This document shows positions 39,201 to 49,250 of a stretch of DNA of 64,000 nt, piece by piece. Made by a program: the position numbers and the translations under genes. Positions within the stretch are counted from its first letter, which is position 1. The number at the start of each line of letters is the position of its first letter. The notes under the pieces are model-generated. The model was given only the letters and a program-made list of their open reading frames with translations, did not search any database and had not been told where the DNA came from. This DNA is from Endotrypanum monterogeii (lineage: Eukaryota; Euglenozoa; Kinetoplastea; Trypanosomatida; Trypanosomatidae), in NCBI GenBank assembly GCA_000333855.2, contig CM007319.1, positions 1,614,636 to 1,678,635 on the forward strand, in the 5' to 3' direction.

Positions 39201-40822
39201 GTTTTTAGTAACACCGGTTTTTTTGTGTCCTGTCCGTTGCTTTCTTCTCCTCCTTCCTCCATCTTTCTCTCTCACCTGCAGTGCTTATTCGAGTTCTCGT
39301 CGTTTTTTTTCCCCCTTCAGAGCCACATTTTTGTTGGTGCTTCTCCATTCCCATCTTCACCTCCATTTTTTTTTCTTATCTTTTCACCTTTACTTCGTTT
39401 TTTTTTCTCCATTCGTTTCAGTCTCATCTTACTTTTATTTCTCCACTGAAAAAAAGAAATTACGAACGTTACTTGATTTGCTTTGCCTCGCCCTTCAACG
39501 CTTAGTAGCTCTCTTCTAGTGTGCTGGTCTCCGTCTCCCCCTTCCTCCCCTGTAGATATACGTCCCCAGAACAAGTGCAGCGACGGCGTTTTTTTTTTAA
39601 TTACTTGTATAAGTTCAAAAAAAAAAGGAACGGTTTTGCCTTTGCCTCGCCACAGAAAGCGCCATTGGCACACGATCGGAGCCTTCAAGTGATTGCCCAC
39701 GGTGACCGGTGTTTCCGAGCCTCTTTTTGAACACATTTTTTTTTTTTTCACGTCCCTTGACCTCATCTTCCCGTGCGTCTGTGTGTTGTGTTTCTTTGCA
39801 TTCCTGTTGTAGTTCAGAGCACCAACAATTTTTCTTGTTGACGTTTTCACCTCTCTAGTAGATACGCGCACGTGCGCAGATACATAAAGCACTTGCCTAG
39901 AGGTGTAAACTCCTCCTTGTGTGCGCGTGTATTCTTCCTTTTTTTCTTGAAGTTGCCTTTTTTTTCATTTCTACTTTTTTTTACCTTCTGCGTGTGTGTG
40001 TGTGTGTGTGTGTATTTGTTTGGCTGTGCAGTCTGACTGGCTAGTTTCTATTGACTGTCCCTATACTCATCCTCTCACCTTACATCCACCACCACCTGTT
40101 CAACCTCAACCGTTTCCTTTTTTATTTTTTTCCCTTCTTCTAGTTCACGTTTTTTGTTTGGTTTGGTTGTTTTCGATCGCAGATTGTGTTTGTTTGACCG
40201 TGTGTGTGTGTTCTCCGCACAGTTTTTTTCCCTTTTCAGTTTTACCTTTGATCCTGATCTCCTTTTGTTGGCGTGCTTTCGTTTCAGTTTGCCCCTAATA
40301 CTCCTTCTTATTTTCCATCTCCCTTCTAGTCTTTGTGTTGTCTTCCGTTTGAAGAAAGTGCATAGCAGCTCAGTCTCGCCTCCTACATATTATTTTCACT
40401 CTTCCTCTTCCTATACAGCCGAACCCACGCTAGTGTTTACTTTTTTGTTCCCTTTTGTGATTTTTCAGCTAGTCGCTGCCTGGGTCTGTGAGTCCCCCCC
40501 CCCCATCCCTCATCCCTCCCTGATCGTTGCCTTACTGCTCTTTGAAAATTGTATAATCTCTTTGCTTAGTCACACTTTTTTTTTTTCGTCTATCCCCGCA
40601 TTCTCCTCCTATTGGATTTCGCTGTTTTCTTTTTTTGTGTGTGTCTCTGTGCTTCTTATTGTCCAGCCTGTCAATCATAAGAACAGGCTCCCCCCCTCCC
40701 GCACACACACGTACACAGCGTCGCTCACAGTATTGCGTCGGTATCAAGATATCTTTTTTTTTTCAAATTTCCGCCCTTGCTCTCTCTCTCTTTGACCACC
40801 ACCACCATCACCGGTTGTCTAT
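36219..40822. other. Very long pyrimidine-rich non-coding stretch (4.6 kb)
   Basis: The + strand is dominated by T and C, with dozens of T-runs of 8 or more (37460-37474, 38836-38852, 38899-38911, 39739-39750, 40575-40585). A TA repeat lies at 37089-37104 and a GT repeat at 39991-40013. Open frames of 140-213 codons occur but are Phe/Ser/Leu-rich by composition, start at non-ATG codons or overlap one another. I see no gene. It is most simply the 3' UTR of the preceding gene plus a long 5' region of the CCCH gene. Confidence 0.6.
39991..40013. repeat. GT microsatellite
   Basis: About eleven GT units in the pyrimidine-rich stretch upstream of the CCCH gene. Confidence 0.85.
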
Positions 40823-41617
40823 ATGTATCACAGCGTACCGACGCCTCCGCAGCAGCCCAACATGGCGTCCATCATGTACGTGCAAAGTGCTCGGCCCGAG
40901 TCGATCTCCTACTATTCCGCCGATTCCTTCATCAATCCGCAGCCAATGCAACAATTTCAGCCCCACCAAATGCCCCTTATGTACTCCACTGCCGCTGCCC
41001 CCCAACGCATGCATGGGGCACCGCAGCAGGCCATCATCCCTGAGAGCTATGCCCCTGAGATGACCCCCATTTACGCCTACCAGCTGACACCGCACGAAAC
41101 AGGTAACAAAACGGGAAATATTGTTTGCCTTGTCCCCACCATAAGCCCCAACAACACACAGCATTTTTCAATGATGATGCAGCCGCTGGGCTCCAACTCA
41201 AGCAGCTTCCACACCGGGCAACCTTTGAGCACTAGCGAAGCCCACACAGCGCCGCAGATGATGGGGCAGATGCTGATGCCAGAATACCTGCAGATGGCGC
41301 TTGAGTCGCGCGCGTCTCCGCAGCAGGGCCCCATGGACTCCGCTGCCAAGGCTGCTTTGTTGGCCTCTCCTGAAGTTTGCCGTCATTACATCAATGGCCG
41401 CTGTAATCGCCGCAAGTGCCGCTTTCTTCACCCTGATGTGAACAGCCCGACGATGCACTCCCTTGTCTCGTACGCGCCTCGCGATGCACAGACAACGGCT
41501 AAAGGCCAGCCCATCGCCCATGTATCACCAATGACACAATACTCCAGCCTCTCAACAACTTCGTTGAGCAGTCTTCATGTCCCAGCACCAACTTCGTGGG
41601 AAACCCGCCCTCACTGA
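40823..41617 (+). CDS. CCCH zinc-finger RNA-binding protein
   Basis: 264 residues. One CCCH finger, CRHYINGRCNRRKCRFLH, with Cys186, Cys194, Cys199 and His203 (spacing C-x7-C-x4-C-x3-H), the class that binds single-stranded mRNA elements. The rest is low-complexity and rich in Gln, Pro, Met and Ser, for example the N-terminus with PTPPQQPNM and QPMQQFQPHQMP, a usual setting for trypanosomatid ZC3H regulators that act on mRNA stability or translation. No second finger, RRM or membrane segment is visible. Codon use is GC-rich, in contrast to the T-rich DNA on both sides. The gene is isolated by 4.6 kb and 5.7 kb of non-coding DNA, the largest gaps in the window, which suggests long regulatory UTRs. 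A specific named ZC3H orthologue is not assigned. Confidence 0.88.
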   Translation: MYHSVPTPPQQPNMASIMYVQSARPESISYYSADSFINPQPMQQFQPHQMPLMYSTAAAPQRMHGAPQQAIIPESYAPEMTPIYAYQLTPHETGNKTGNIVCLVPTISPNNTQHFSMMMQPLGSNSSSFHTGQPLSTSEAHTAPQMMGQMLMPEYLQMALESRASPQQGPMDSAAKAALLASPEVCRHYINGRCNRRKCRFLHPDVNSPTMHSLVSYAPRDAQTTAKGQPIAHVSPMTQYSSLSTTSLSSLHVPAPTSWETRPH

Positions 41618-42209
41618 GATTGACTACCTCATCGGGTACCGTTTGAAGGGATTAGCTCCTGTATCCACGCAGCGCGTGCCAAACGTAAAAATATATTTAA
41701 AGCACCTCTGTGCGCGCACGTACGTCGAAGCGTTGTCCTGTGGTGGTGGTGGCCCCCCTAGACTCGTGGCGTGAATGGGGAAGAAAAAGAAGAGTGTAGC
41801 AGGAAAATACACGCTTGACATTAAGGGATAATCACGCATATAATTCACCGACGATCACCTTCACAATTGATACGACGTGAGGATTCATATTGTGCGCACC
41901 TAACCCCACCCCCCCCTTTCTTTAGCTCGCAGAAAACTTCGAGGAGAGCCGTGGTGCAACGCCTCTCTCCCTTTTTTGTGTGATCGCGAGTTTTTTTTGG
42001 GGGGGTCTTTTATTGGTCAATTCCATTTACATTGGCTCTTCACGTTGATTCATAAGCTATAGTTGTGCCTCTGTTTTTTTTTGTTGTTGTTGTTACGCAC
42101 CTTCTCATCCCGATCTCATATTGTAGACGCATTGAGGTTTGAAAAGGAGAAGACGAAAACGAAGCGCGTACATCTTCATGGACTGTTTTGTTTGCTGCTG
42201 TCCCTCGCT

Positions 42210-42333
42210 GTGTGTGTGTGTGTGTGTCTTTGTGGATTGGAAAAATGTGGGGAAATTATGCCAGCTCACCCGTAAACACATATATATGTAGGTGGGTCTC
42301 AGGCGGTGTGTGCGCGTGTGTGTGTGTGTGTGT
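42210..42333. repeat. Two GT microsatellites
   Basis: GT runs at 42210-42227 and 42306-42333 (the second interrupted by GC), in the probable 3' region of the CCCH gene. Confidence 0.85.
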
Positions 42334-43124
42334 GGTTTGCGGCTTCTGCTGCGCAAGCACTGCCTCCAACAGACCAGCCCTGACCTCCACTTTTTTTTTT
42401 TGGCAGCATATCTCGTTGATTGACTCAAAGATACCTCAGTAGGTGCCCTCCGTCCACACCCTTTTTTTTTTCCTTGATCCATTTGTAGTGCCTCTGAATA
42501 GATCAATAGGCGTGTGTGCATATGAGGGTATGAGAATGGGAATTTGCACATATCTATGGCTCTTGCCAACGTGTTGACTTTTTTGTCTTATTATTTTTCT
42601 TTTTTTTTTCAATGCCTCGGATGTGCTCGTCATGACTCATACTCCGCGGAGTAGCTTCAGCGTCTAGTTTTGACTTGTTGAAGACACCATAAGAGTCCCC
42701 GTCTCATTGTCATTGATGTATCCCATGCGCGGAACGGGAGTGAGAAGGGGGGAGGAATAACTGCGGCACGGTGGGTCCAAATTCATGCACCGATATTGAT
42801 CCAGGTGATCACTCACTGGACGAAGTGGCGTGGAAGCGAGTCCCAACTATGCAGACTCACCATGTGTACGACAGACCCGAGTGTCCATGCCACACATACA
42901 GAGAGAGAGAGACAAATATAATTTCTTAGCCCGACTCGTCCGCCTCCCTCTTAACCAGCGTAGAGCGACGTGAAAAGCGGTGACCCGGTAGAGTCTCGCG
43001 AAAATTTCACACTGTGACATGACGCGGCCAGAGCTGTTTCATGGTGCATTGAGCGCATCCCCGCACGATGCGAAGGAGGAACGAGAACCAAGTCGGGCTA
43101 AAAGGAGAAAGAATGTTAATCTTT

Positions 43125-43150
43125 CCTATCGCCCTATAGCAAGCGATAGG
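43125..43150 (+). repeat. 8-bp inverted repeat
   Basis: CCTATCGC (43125-43132) and GCGATAGG (43143-43150) are exact reverse complements around a 10-base loop. It is short and could arise by chance. Confidence 0.6.
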
Positions 43151-44711
43151 TCTCGCTGGGCTTGGAAGACAAGAATTGTCTTTGGGGTCTTTTCTGTGAT
43201 TTATATCTTCTCTTCATCTCTCCCCCTTTTTTAAAATTGGTGTGTGTATGCTTTTTTGTTCATTCGCTTGCCGTGATGTTTTCCCCCTCACTTCTGTCTT
43301 TTCTTCTTTTTAATTGTTCGCCTGTGCTTACTTTTCTTATTATTATTTCTTGTATTTGGTAAAGTATCAGCCCTGTGTGTGTTCGCGTGTGTTTTCCCTT
43401 TGGTCCTTTTTTTTTGCTTGTTTTGTTTTCGGCCTTCAAGTTTTTCATGAAGGTGCACAGTCACCGCTAGTATCTATCCCGCGCGCATGCGTGAATATTC
43501 GCGCGTTTGTTTGGTTGTTTGTTTGTCTCAACGTGTCTTCTATTTCCTCTTTCCCAGCCCTCTCCCTCTCTGCCTTCTCCTGCCTCTGCACATGACGGAA
43601 TTGGTGGTACCTGCAGTTCCTTACCGTGACCGATCAATGCTTTTCTTTTTTTTCTTTTTACATTTCCTTTTCTACATGCAGGTATCGCTAAAGTTTTGTG
43701 CGTGAATGTATACAGTGCCTTCGAACGACCCGACGCCCTCGAGCAGGGGGGAAGTGTTTCCTTCCCCCCCCCCCAGTTCACACATTCTCGGCATCTCGCT
43801 GACGGCACTCGGGCAAGTGAACGTGGCTAGACTGTTTTCAGCCTCTTTCACCCCTACCAAAACGTGGCCGTCAACCCCACTCTCATCTGCATCTAACCCG
43901 CGTGACTCTTCCCTCTGCCCACCGAAGTTGAGTCACTTCACGGCATTTGGGTCGAACCTGTTGACCGACAAAAAAAGAGAAATACAGAAAATAGGGTATG
44001 AAAGAAACTTTAGGAGAAAAATAATGGAAAAGAAAACGTCATCCTAGGTAGCACTAGAGTGTTCGTACGCTTATACCGCTGTTCTTTTTTTTTTTTTGGG
44101 GGGGGGGGGATCGGCCCTCAACTGACCACTCTCCTTTTTTTTTCTTGAGTGCGTCAAGACAAACAACGGAGGAGGAGGAGGAAGTGGCGGAGGTAGAGGA
44201 ATCAAAAGCATGTAGACGCATCAAACGCAAAATGATGATGAGGGGTGAAGAACTTTAAAGTTCGAAATGAAAGCTCTCCTTCACACTTTTTTTTTTCGGA
44301 CCCCCAGTGCCATTTGGTGAATTGTTTTTTTTTTTTTTGGGTATGCATCTGCAGCGTTTCTTAGTGACGTGACGGCTTGACTGTCTGTCTACCCCCGCCC
44401 CTCCTTCGCCTCCTCCGAAGCCTTTAACTGTCCCGTATTTTTCTCGCGCAATAAGATCCACACAAGATCTTCATGTCTGTACAACTGTGTGTGCTTCCCT
44501 CCTCCCCTCTCCCTCTCCCTAGTGAACGCATGTTTTCTTGTTTTATTACTAAGCACTATTTTGTGTCGTCGTCATGTTTTGAGTGCTGTCCACCGCAAAA
44601 GGTGTGCGCGGCTTTGCTCACACGCCTCACTTTTCTTCAGTGTCATTTCAGTCCCCCTCCTCTTTTTTACCTGTGCCTCACGTACCCGCACACACATTTC
44701 CCTTTCCCATC

Positions 44712-44738
44712 AACACCACCACCACCACCACCACCACC
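44712..44738. repeat. CAC trinucleotide repeat
   Basis: About nine CAC/ACC units in non-coding DNA. Confidence 0.85.
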
Positions 44739-46639
44739 AGAGACAGGAACAAGCGGAGCGGTACCTCAAACTAATTCAATGGTGTAATGAAGAATAATGC
44801 CCTTGGAAACTGAAGTCTTTGGTAACCTTCCCTCCCCCCAAGGATAAAAAAAAAAAAAGGTATCGGGAAGAATTTTCTCGGCGATGTGCACAATCTCTCG
44901 GGCAACACATGCACCTTCACAAGGAATCTAAAAAAACCCACACCTCGACCCCCAGACGCGTTATCGTGTCTCGGTGCTGTGGCCTCTCTTCTGTTTTTTT
45001 TTTTGATGCACTTGTATCTGAATGACCTTTTATCGAGTAGAACGTCAACACGTCCATGTGCTCACTCAGCTGCCTCGATTAAATATCTCAAGCAGATAAT
45101 TCGGCCTTGGTCTCTCCATTAATCAACACAATCATACAAAAAAAAACAAAAAATGAGAGATGGCGCGCGTATTTCCGCGATGCTCATCATGCAAAGCTGC
45201 GGCGAACGTTCACCGAAAAGCACATTTGCATGAAGTTTTTTTGGGGGGTTGGGGGAGTTTTGACATTGTTGCCCTGTTTCTTACTTATTTTAAATATATA
45301 TATATATTTATTTTTTTTTCTTTCTATACGCTGAGTACATTGTTCATGAGTAGTGATGCTGTATTCTACGTAGATATGAATACAAAGATTGAACAAACAA
45401 ACAAAACAAAATCAAGTGGGAGATCGAGTCATTTTCTGATTTGAGGGAATCAAATAGATCACCACCACCTCCATTCCCTCCCCGGCTTCACATCTAACTT
45501 TTTTTTCCCACCTTTCACCTCGATCGAAGCACCTCCACTGTGATTCATGTGCGTCTCTCTTCCTCCCTCCCCCCCCATCCCCACTTCCCCTTGCATACAT
45601 ATATATGTCTGTGTATGTGTGTGTGCGTGTGTGTGTGATTTTTATTGAGTGCGTTCTCACCTCATTCTTCTTTTCGTCTCATTGTGCATTACTTCGTTTG
45701 TCCACCCGTCCTCCGGTCGCATATCGCCCCCACAGCACAGTACTCGCCGTGGTGGTGAATGGATCAGGAGAAGTGTACGAATATTGCTTTTTTTTTTTTG
45801 CAAAGTAAAAAAAAAGGCAACGCGAAGTGCGCACGAACACGTATACACACACAAACATATATATATATATTACAACACGAAAAGGAGTTTCTTTGTCATA
45901 ATCCGTACTTGGAGTGATGGAAAAAAATAGAAGCGGGTGACAGTTGTATTTAGTTGTTAAGTATATATGTCTGTATTTGTTATTTTTTTTTTGGCGTGTG
46001 CCTATCTTCTGGGACGAGGTCTCTTACGTACTTCTATTCTGTGTGTATATGCACAGGCGTGTTTACGATTGTCTTCTTCAAGTAGAATACTCAGGAATCG
46101 CGACACTGATCAGACGCCCTCCCCTCGTCTGCTGTTAACTCTTTTTCTTTTGCAGTCAGTCATCTTTTTTCTTCCTGCATGGCTTGAGGGGGGGGGGGCT
46201 GTCATGTGGTAGCTCCCTCCCCCTCGCCCTCTTTTATGTAGCCGTAGACGCAAATCTCATATTACGCGTCTCACCAGAGGCAATGAATGCCTGTGTCTGT
46301 CTGCTTTCTCCAGTGTGTAAGTGTGTGTGTTTGAATGTGTGTTCTTTTGCAGTATGATATGCGTCCGTGGGGGAGGGAAGGTGTGTTCAGCACTTGACAA
46401 TAATGAGAAAAAGCTGCCGAATCACAAACGCCTCACCCCACTTCGCAAAATAAAGTGAAAACTCAACGAAGCAAATGAAAGAAAAAAAAATAGGGGCTGG
46501 GCATACTTCATAAAGTCTGTTCACAACTCCCTCTTTAAAGCTTCTCAGTATAACTCTTCTTTGACAGCTACCCCTTTTTGTTTTCTTCCTTCGGCATTGC
46601 ATCCTCTCTCTTTTCCCCTTAGTGGTCGCTCTAGGGTCG

Positions 46640-46676
46640 CTTTTGTTTTTTTTTCTAGGAGAAAAAAAAACAAAAG
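46640..46676 (+). repeat. Perfect 16-bp inverted repeat, 5-base loop
   Basis: The left arm CTTTTGTTTTTTTTTC (46640-46655) and right arm GAAAAAAAAACAAAAG (46661-46676) are exact reverse complements around TAGGA. The interrupting G and C fall at matching positions, so this is more than a chance T-run facing an A-run. Confidence 0.9.
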
Positions 46677-46784
46677 ACGGCTGCCTGACAATAGTCAGAG
46701 AAACTGGAAAAGAAAAAGCAATGCAGCTTGTCGTGTGGACATGCGCATACGAAGAGGACAAAAATGATGCGGCGAAATACATAT

Positions 46785-46857
46785 TATATATATATATATT
46801 ACTATTATTGTTATTATATTTGTAAACAGTTTAAATGTCGATATATATATATATATA
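46785..46857. repeat. Pair of TA microsatellites
   Basis: TA tracts at 46785-46799 and 46841-46857 flank an AT-rich segment. Confidence 0.8.
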
Positions 46858-47220
46858 GGCGTCCAAGTCAAGCCCTCCTGCCTTTCTCGTAGGAAAACGG
46901 TATGCATATGCCTGACTTGTTTTGTTGTAGCTTCCCAGCATCCGGTCTCGAGGGTGATAGTGCGGCACTGCGTAATGCAACAAAGGGTGCGTGAAGCCAT
47001 ATGGACTCCAGAGCGTTTCACCCCTCCATTTAATATGACGAGTTTTAAAAACGAAAGGATGCAGTTGTGTTCCCTTGAACTGTGAAGTACTTCTCGCTCT
47101 TCCCCTCCCCCGCCCCTACATCGCAAATCACATACGTCTCACTTATTACTCGCCCCCGGTGCCATACTACTTTTTTTTTTTTTTCGAATAACCCGCGACA
47201 CTGCGAACTCTGCTTTGCTT

Positions 47221-47240
47221 TGATTTTCTTTTTTTTTTAG
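47221..47240 (+). promoter_or_regulatory. Predicted spliced-leader acceptor for SmF
   Basis: TGATTTTCTTTTTTTTTTAG ends in AG at 47239-47240, 125 bases before the ATG. A second candidate is TTTCTTTTCCTTTCGGTAG, with AG at 47288-47289. Confidence 0.55.
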
Positions 47241-47365
47241 ACTACTAGCGCAAATAGGTACGTAACCCCCTTTCTTTTCCTTTCGGTAGAAGAAAACGTC
47301 AAGGTTAGAACATATATAAATAAATATATATATTTTAATCTATTTGTTCGGTAGAGTTGCACCCC

Positions 47366-47596
47366 ATGGAGGCCAACGTACCTGGTGCTTTTCTACACAG
47401 CCTTGTTGGCAAAAAGGTGCTTGTTAAGAGCAAATGGGGCCCGCTGTACGAGGGAAATCTTGTCAGTTGCGACACGTTTATGAATCTCCAGCTACGCGAT
47501 GCGGTTGAGCACGCCAAGCAGGACACCGAGCTGGGTGAGATGCTGTTGCGAAACAACAATATCCTGTACATCCGGGAGGCAACCGCAGCCTCTTGA
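47366..47596 (+). CDS. SmF: Small nuclear ribonucleoprotein SmF
   Basis: 76 residues from ATG 47366, [12 protein letters not shown]; the open frame upstream starts only at TTG. It is almost entirely one Sm fold. Sm1 covers [20 protein letters not shown] and the following CDTFMNLQL; Sm2 is [11 protein letters not shown]. The KWG in strand 2, the MN in the CDTFMNLQL loop and the NNxLYIR ending match human SmF rather than its paralogue LSm6, which has KLNSG at the first place and IRGNN in Sm2. Role: one of seven proteins of the Sm ring on spliceosomal snRNAs and, in trypanosomatids, the spliced-leader RNA, so essential for trans-splicing in the nucleus. The length is slightly shorter than human SmF (86), which has an acidic tail missing here. 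Confidence 0.93.
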   Translation: MEANVPGAFLHSLVGKKVLVKSKWGPLYEGNLVSCDTFMNLQLRDAVEHAKQDTELGEMLLRNNNILYIREATAAS

Positions 47597-48623
47597 TAAG
47601 CGACATGAGGATATCTGACGTTGGTCATCTCCGACACTTTCCTGGATGGTATCGCAGTTTTGGTTGTTGTCACGTCTCCATGATAAACATACACACCTAC
47701 CTCAAGTGTGGAATGTGAGTTTCACGGGATGCCCCGGAAGAGATATTGACTGCAGCCACAGTTTGTCCCTAGGAAGAAATAGACTCATTGGTCTGACATG
47801 GATAAGTCCCCAGCTTCTATTTCAAACGGCTACGCGTGTGTGTATGCCTTGTAGCCCTTTATTTTGTTGGGGAAAAGTAAGCGAAGCGTACGCTTCAAAT
47901 CTGAAGGTGTTGCTCATCCAAAGCCCGCATGGTAATCAAAAAAAAAAAAAACTAACTTGGGTAAGAGAATCAAGTAGGCGTGTGTCTAGCAGCAGGTCGC
48001 TTCCTTCGTCTCGCTCGCTTCCCGAGCGACCAGCCGCCATCGACGCTACATAGGCTACCCGCTAAGGGTACCTTCCTCCATCGCCCATGCTTCTGTCGTG
48101 GTGTTTATGCAGGGAAGCGCTCCTTCGTGGATAAGAAAACCCTCTTTCTTCTGAGTAGGCTGGTAAAAGAAAAAATTAAACACTTAGCTGGAGACTTTCG
48201 TGCCGCAGCCCCTTCCGAGGGTCGGAGAAGGCTTCGCGGTTGCTCGTGCTTCTTCGTGTCTTACCCTGCCTGTTGTTCTCCGCGTAATACCCGCACGTGC
48301 ATCGGGAAATCTATGCCTATGTCTATATATATATATATATATATACCTCAACGTTCACCGCTCCCCCACTGCTCGCTGCACATTGCTCTCTTTCCCGTCT
48401 TCCCCCCCCCCCTCTCCCGCCCCGCTTCTCCTTTCTAAAGAAGAATCGCCTTCTGCATTCCCACACCACCACAAACATCACAGCGCTAACATACTAAAAA
48501 AAAAAATACGCCATCTTTTTTTCTCACACTGAAATCGTACTCCGCGTGAGTCAGAATTCCTCTTAGTCTGTAATAAGCGAAGACATTTTCTTTTTTCATT
48601 TCTATCATCATCACTCATCTACA
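47597..48623. other. Spacer/UTR DNA
   Basis: No supported gene. A-run 47938-47951, TA repeat 48324-48345, C-run 48403-48412 and A-run 48496-48507. The last 60 bases before the p23 gene are T/C-rich without G-rich interruptions. Confidence 0.55.
48324..48345. repeat. TA microsatellite
   Basis: About eleven TA units upstream of the p23 gene. Confidence 0.85.
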
Positions 48624-49072
48624 ATGTCTCACCTTCCAATCAAGTGGGCGGAGCGCAGTGACCGTCTGTTTATCACAGTCGAGGCGAGCACCGCAACCGA
48701 CGTCGAGGTAACCTTCCAAGAGAAGGCAGTAAGCATTTCCGGGAAGGGAATAACAGCCAAGGGCAGCGAGCCGCATGCCCTGAAGGATGAGCTGCATCTG
48801 CTCCACGAGATCGTACCAAGCGAATCAACATTCAAGGTGCTCGGTGTCTCCATTCAGATTTGCGCCATCAAGAAAGAGAACGGGTACTGGAACCGTCTCG
48901 TCGATGAGCCCACCAAGGCCACCAAAAGTTGGCTCTCTGCGGACTGGAACCTTTGGCAGGACGAAGACGCTGAGGCTGAGGAGAACGCAGCTGCGGCTAA
49001 CTTTGGCGGGTACGGCGACATGGGCGGGATGGACATGGCATCGATGATGGGTGGTATGGGTGGCATGGGTGG

Positions 49073-49121
<49 letters not shown>

Positions 49122-49250
49122 GATATGGAATCGATGATGGCCTCCATGGCCGGCGGTGCTAACCAAGACTCTGACGACGAGGATTTGAGCGACAGCGAAG
49201 GTGATCAAACCGATGAGCCAGCGGCAGACATTAACGACCTGAACGCGTGA
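48624..49250 (+). CDS. p23: Hsp90 co-chaperone p23
   Basis: 208 residues. The N-terminal CS domain (1-105) matches p23: PIKWAERSDRLFITVEAS at the start, the SGKG strand, and the Hsp90-contact region NRLVDEPTKATKSWLSADWN followed by LWQDED, where human p23 has a similar NWLxVDFNNWKDW. Family role: binds the ATP-bound closed Hsp90 dimer and slows ATP hydrolysis during client maturation in the cytosol. The C-terminal tail (about 115-208) is disordered. It holds a run of GGM repeats (about residues 140-170, bases 49045-49126), reminiscent of GGMP repeats in Hsp70 and Sti1-type chaperones, and then an acidic end (SDDEDLSDSEGDQ). Trypanosomatids have two p23 types; which one this is cannot be settled here. 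Confidence 0.93.
49045..49126 (+). repeat. Short tandem repeat coding for GGM
   Basis: About nine copies of a 9-base unit (GGTGGCATG with silent variants) inside the p23 gene. Confidence 0.9.

Larger units (their letters stand above)
41618..47365. other. Very long non-coding stretch (5.7 kb)
   Basis: No supported gene, tRNA or rRNA seen. Contents: GT repeats (42210-42227, 42306-42333), GA repeat (42900-42911), a small hairpin (43125-43150), T-run then G-run (44082-44109), CAC repeat (44712-44738), TA repeats (45294-45306, 45858-45871, 46785-46799, 46841-46857) and a perfect 16-bp hairpin (46640-46676). Open frames here are short and compositional. Small nucleolar RNA genes could hide here; I could not recognise any. 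Confidence 0.55.

Noticed and set aside
40154..40795. 213-codon open frame on the + strand just before the CCCH gene
   Set aside because: It begins at TTG, is Phe/Ser/Leu-rich as expected from T/C-rich DNA, and shows no domain.
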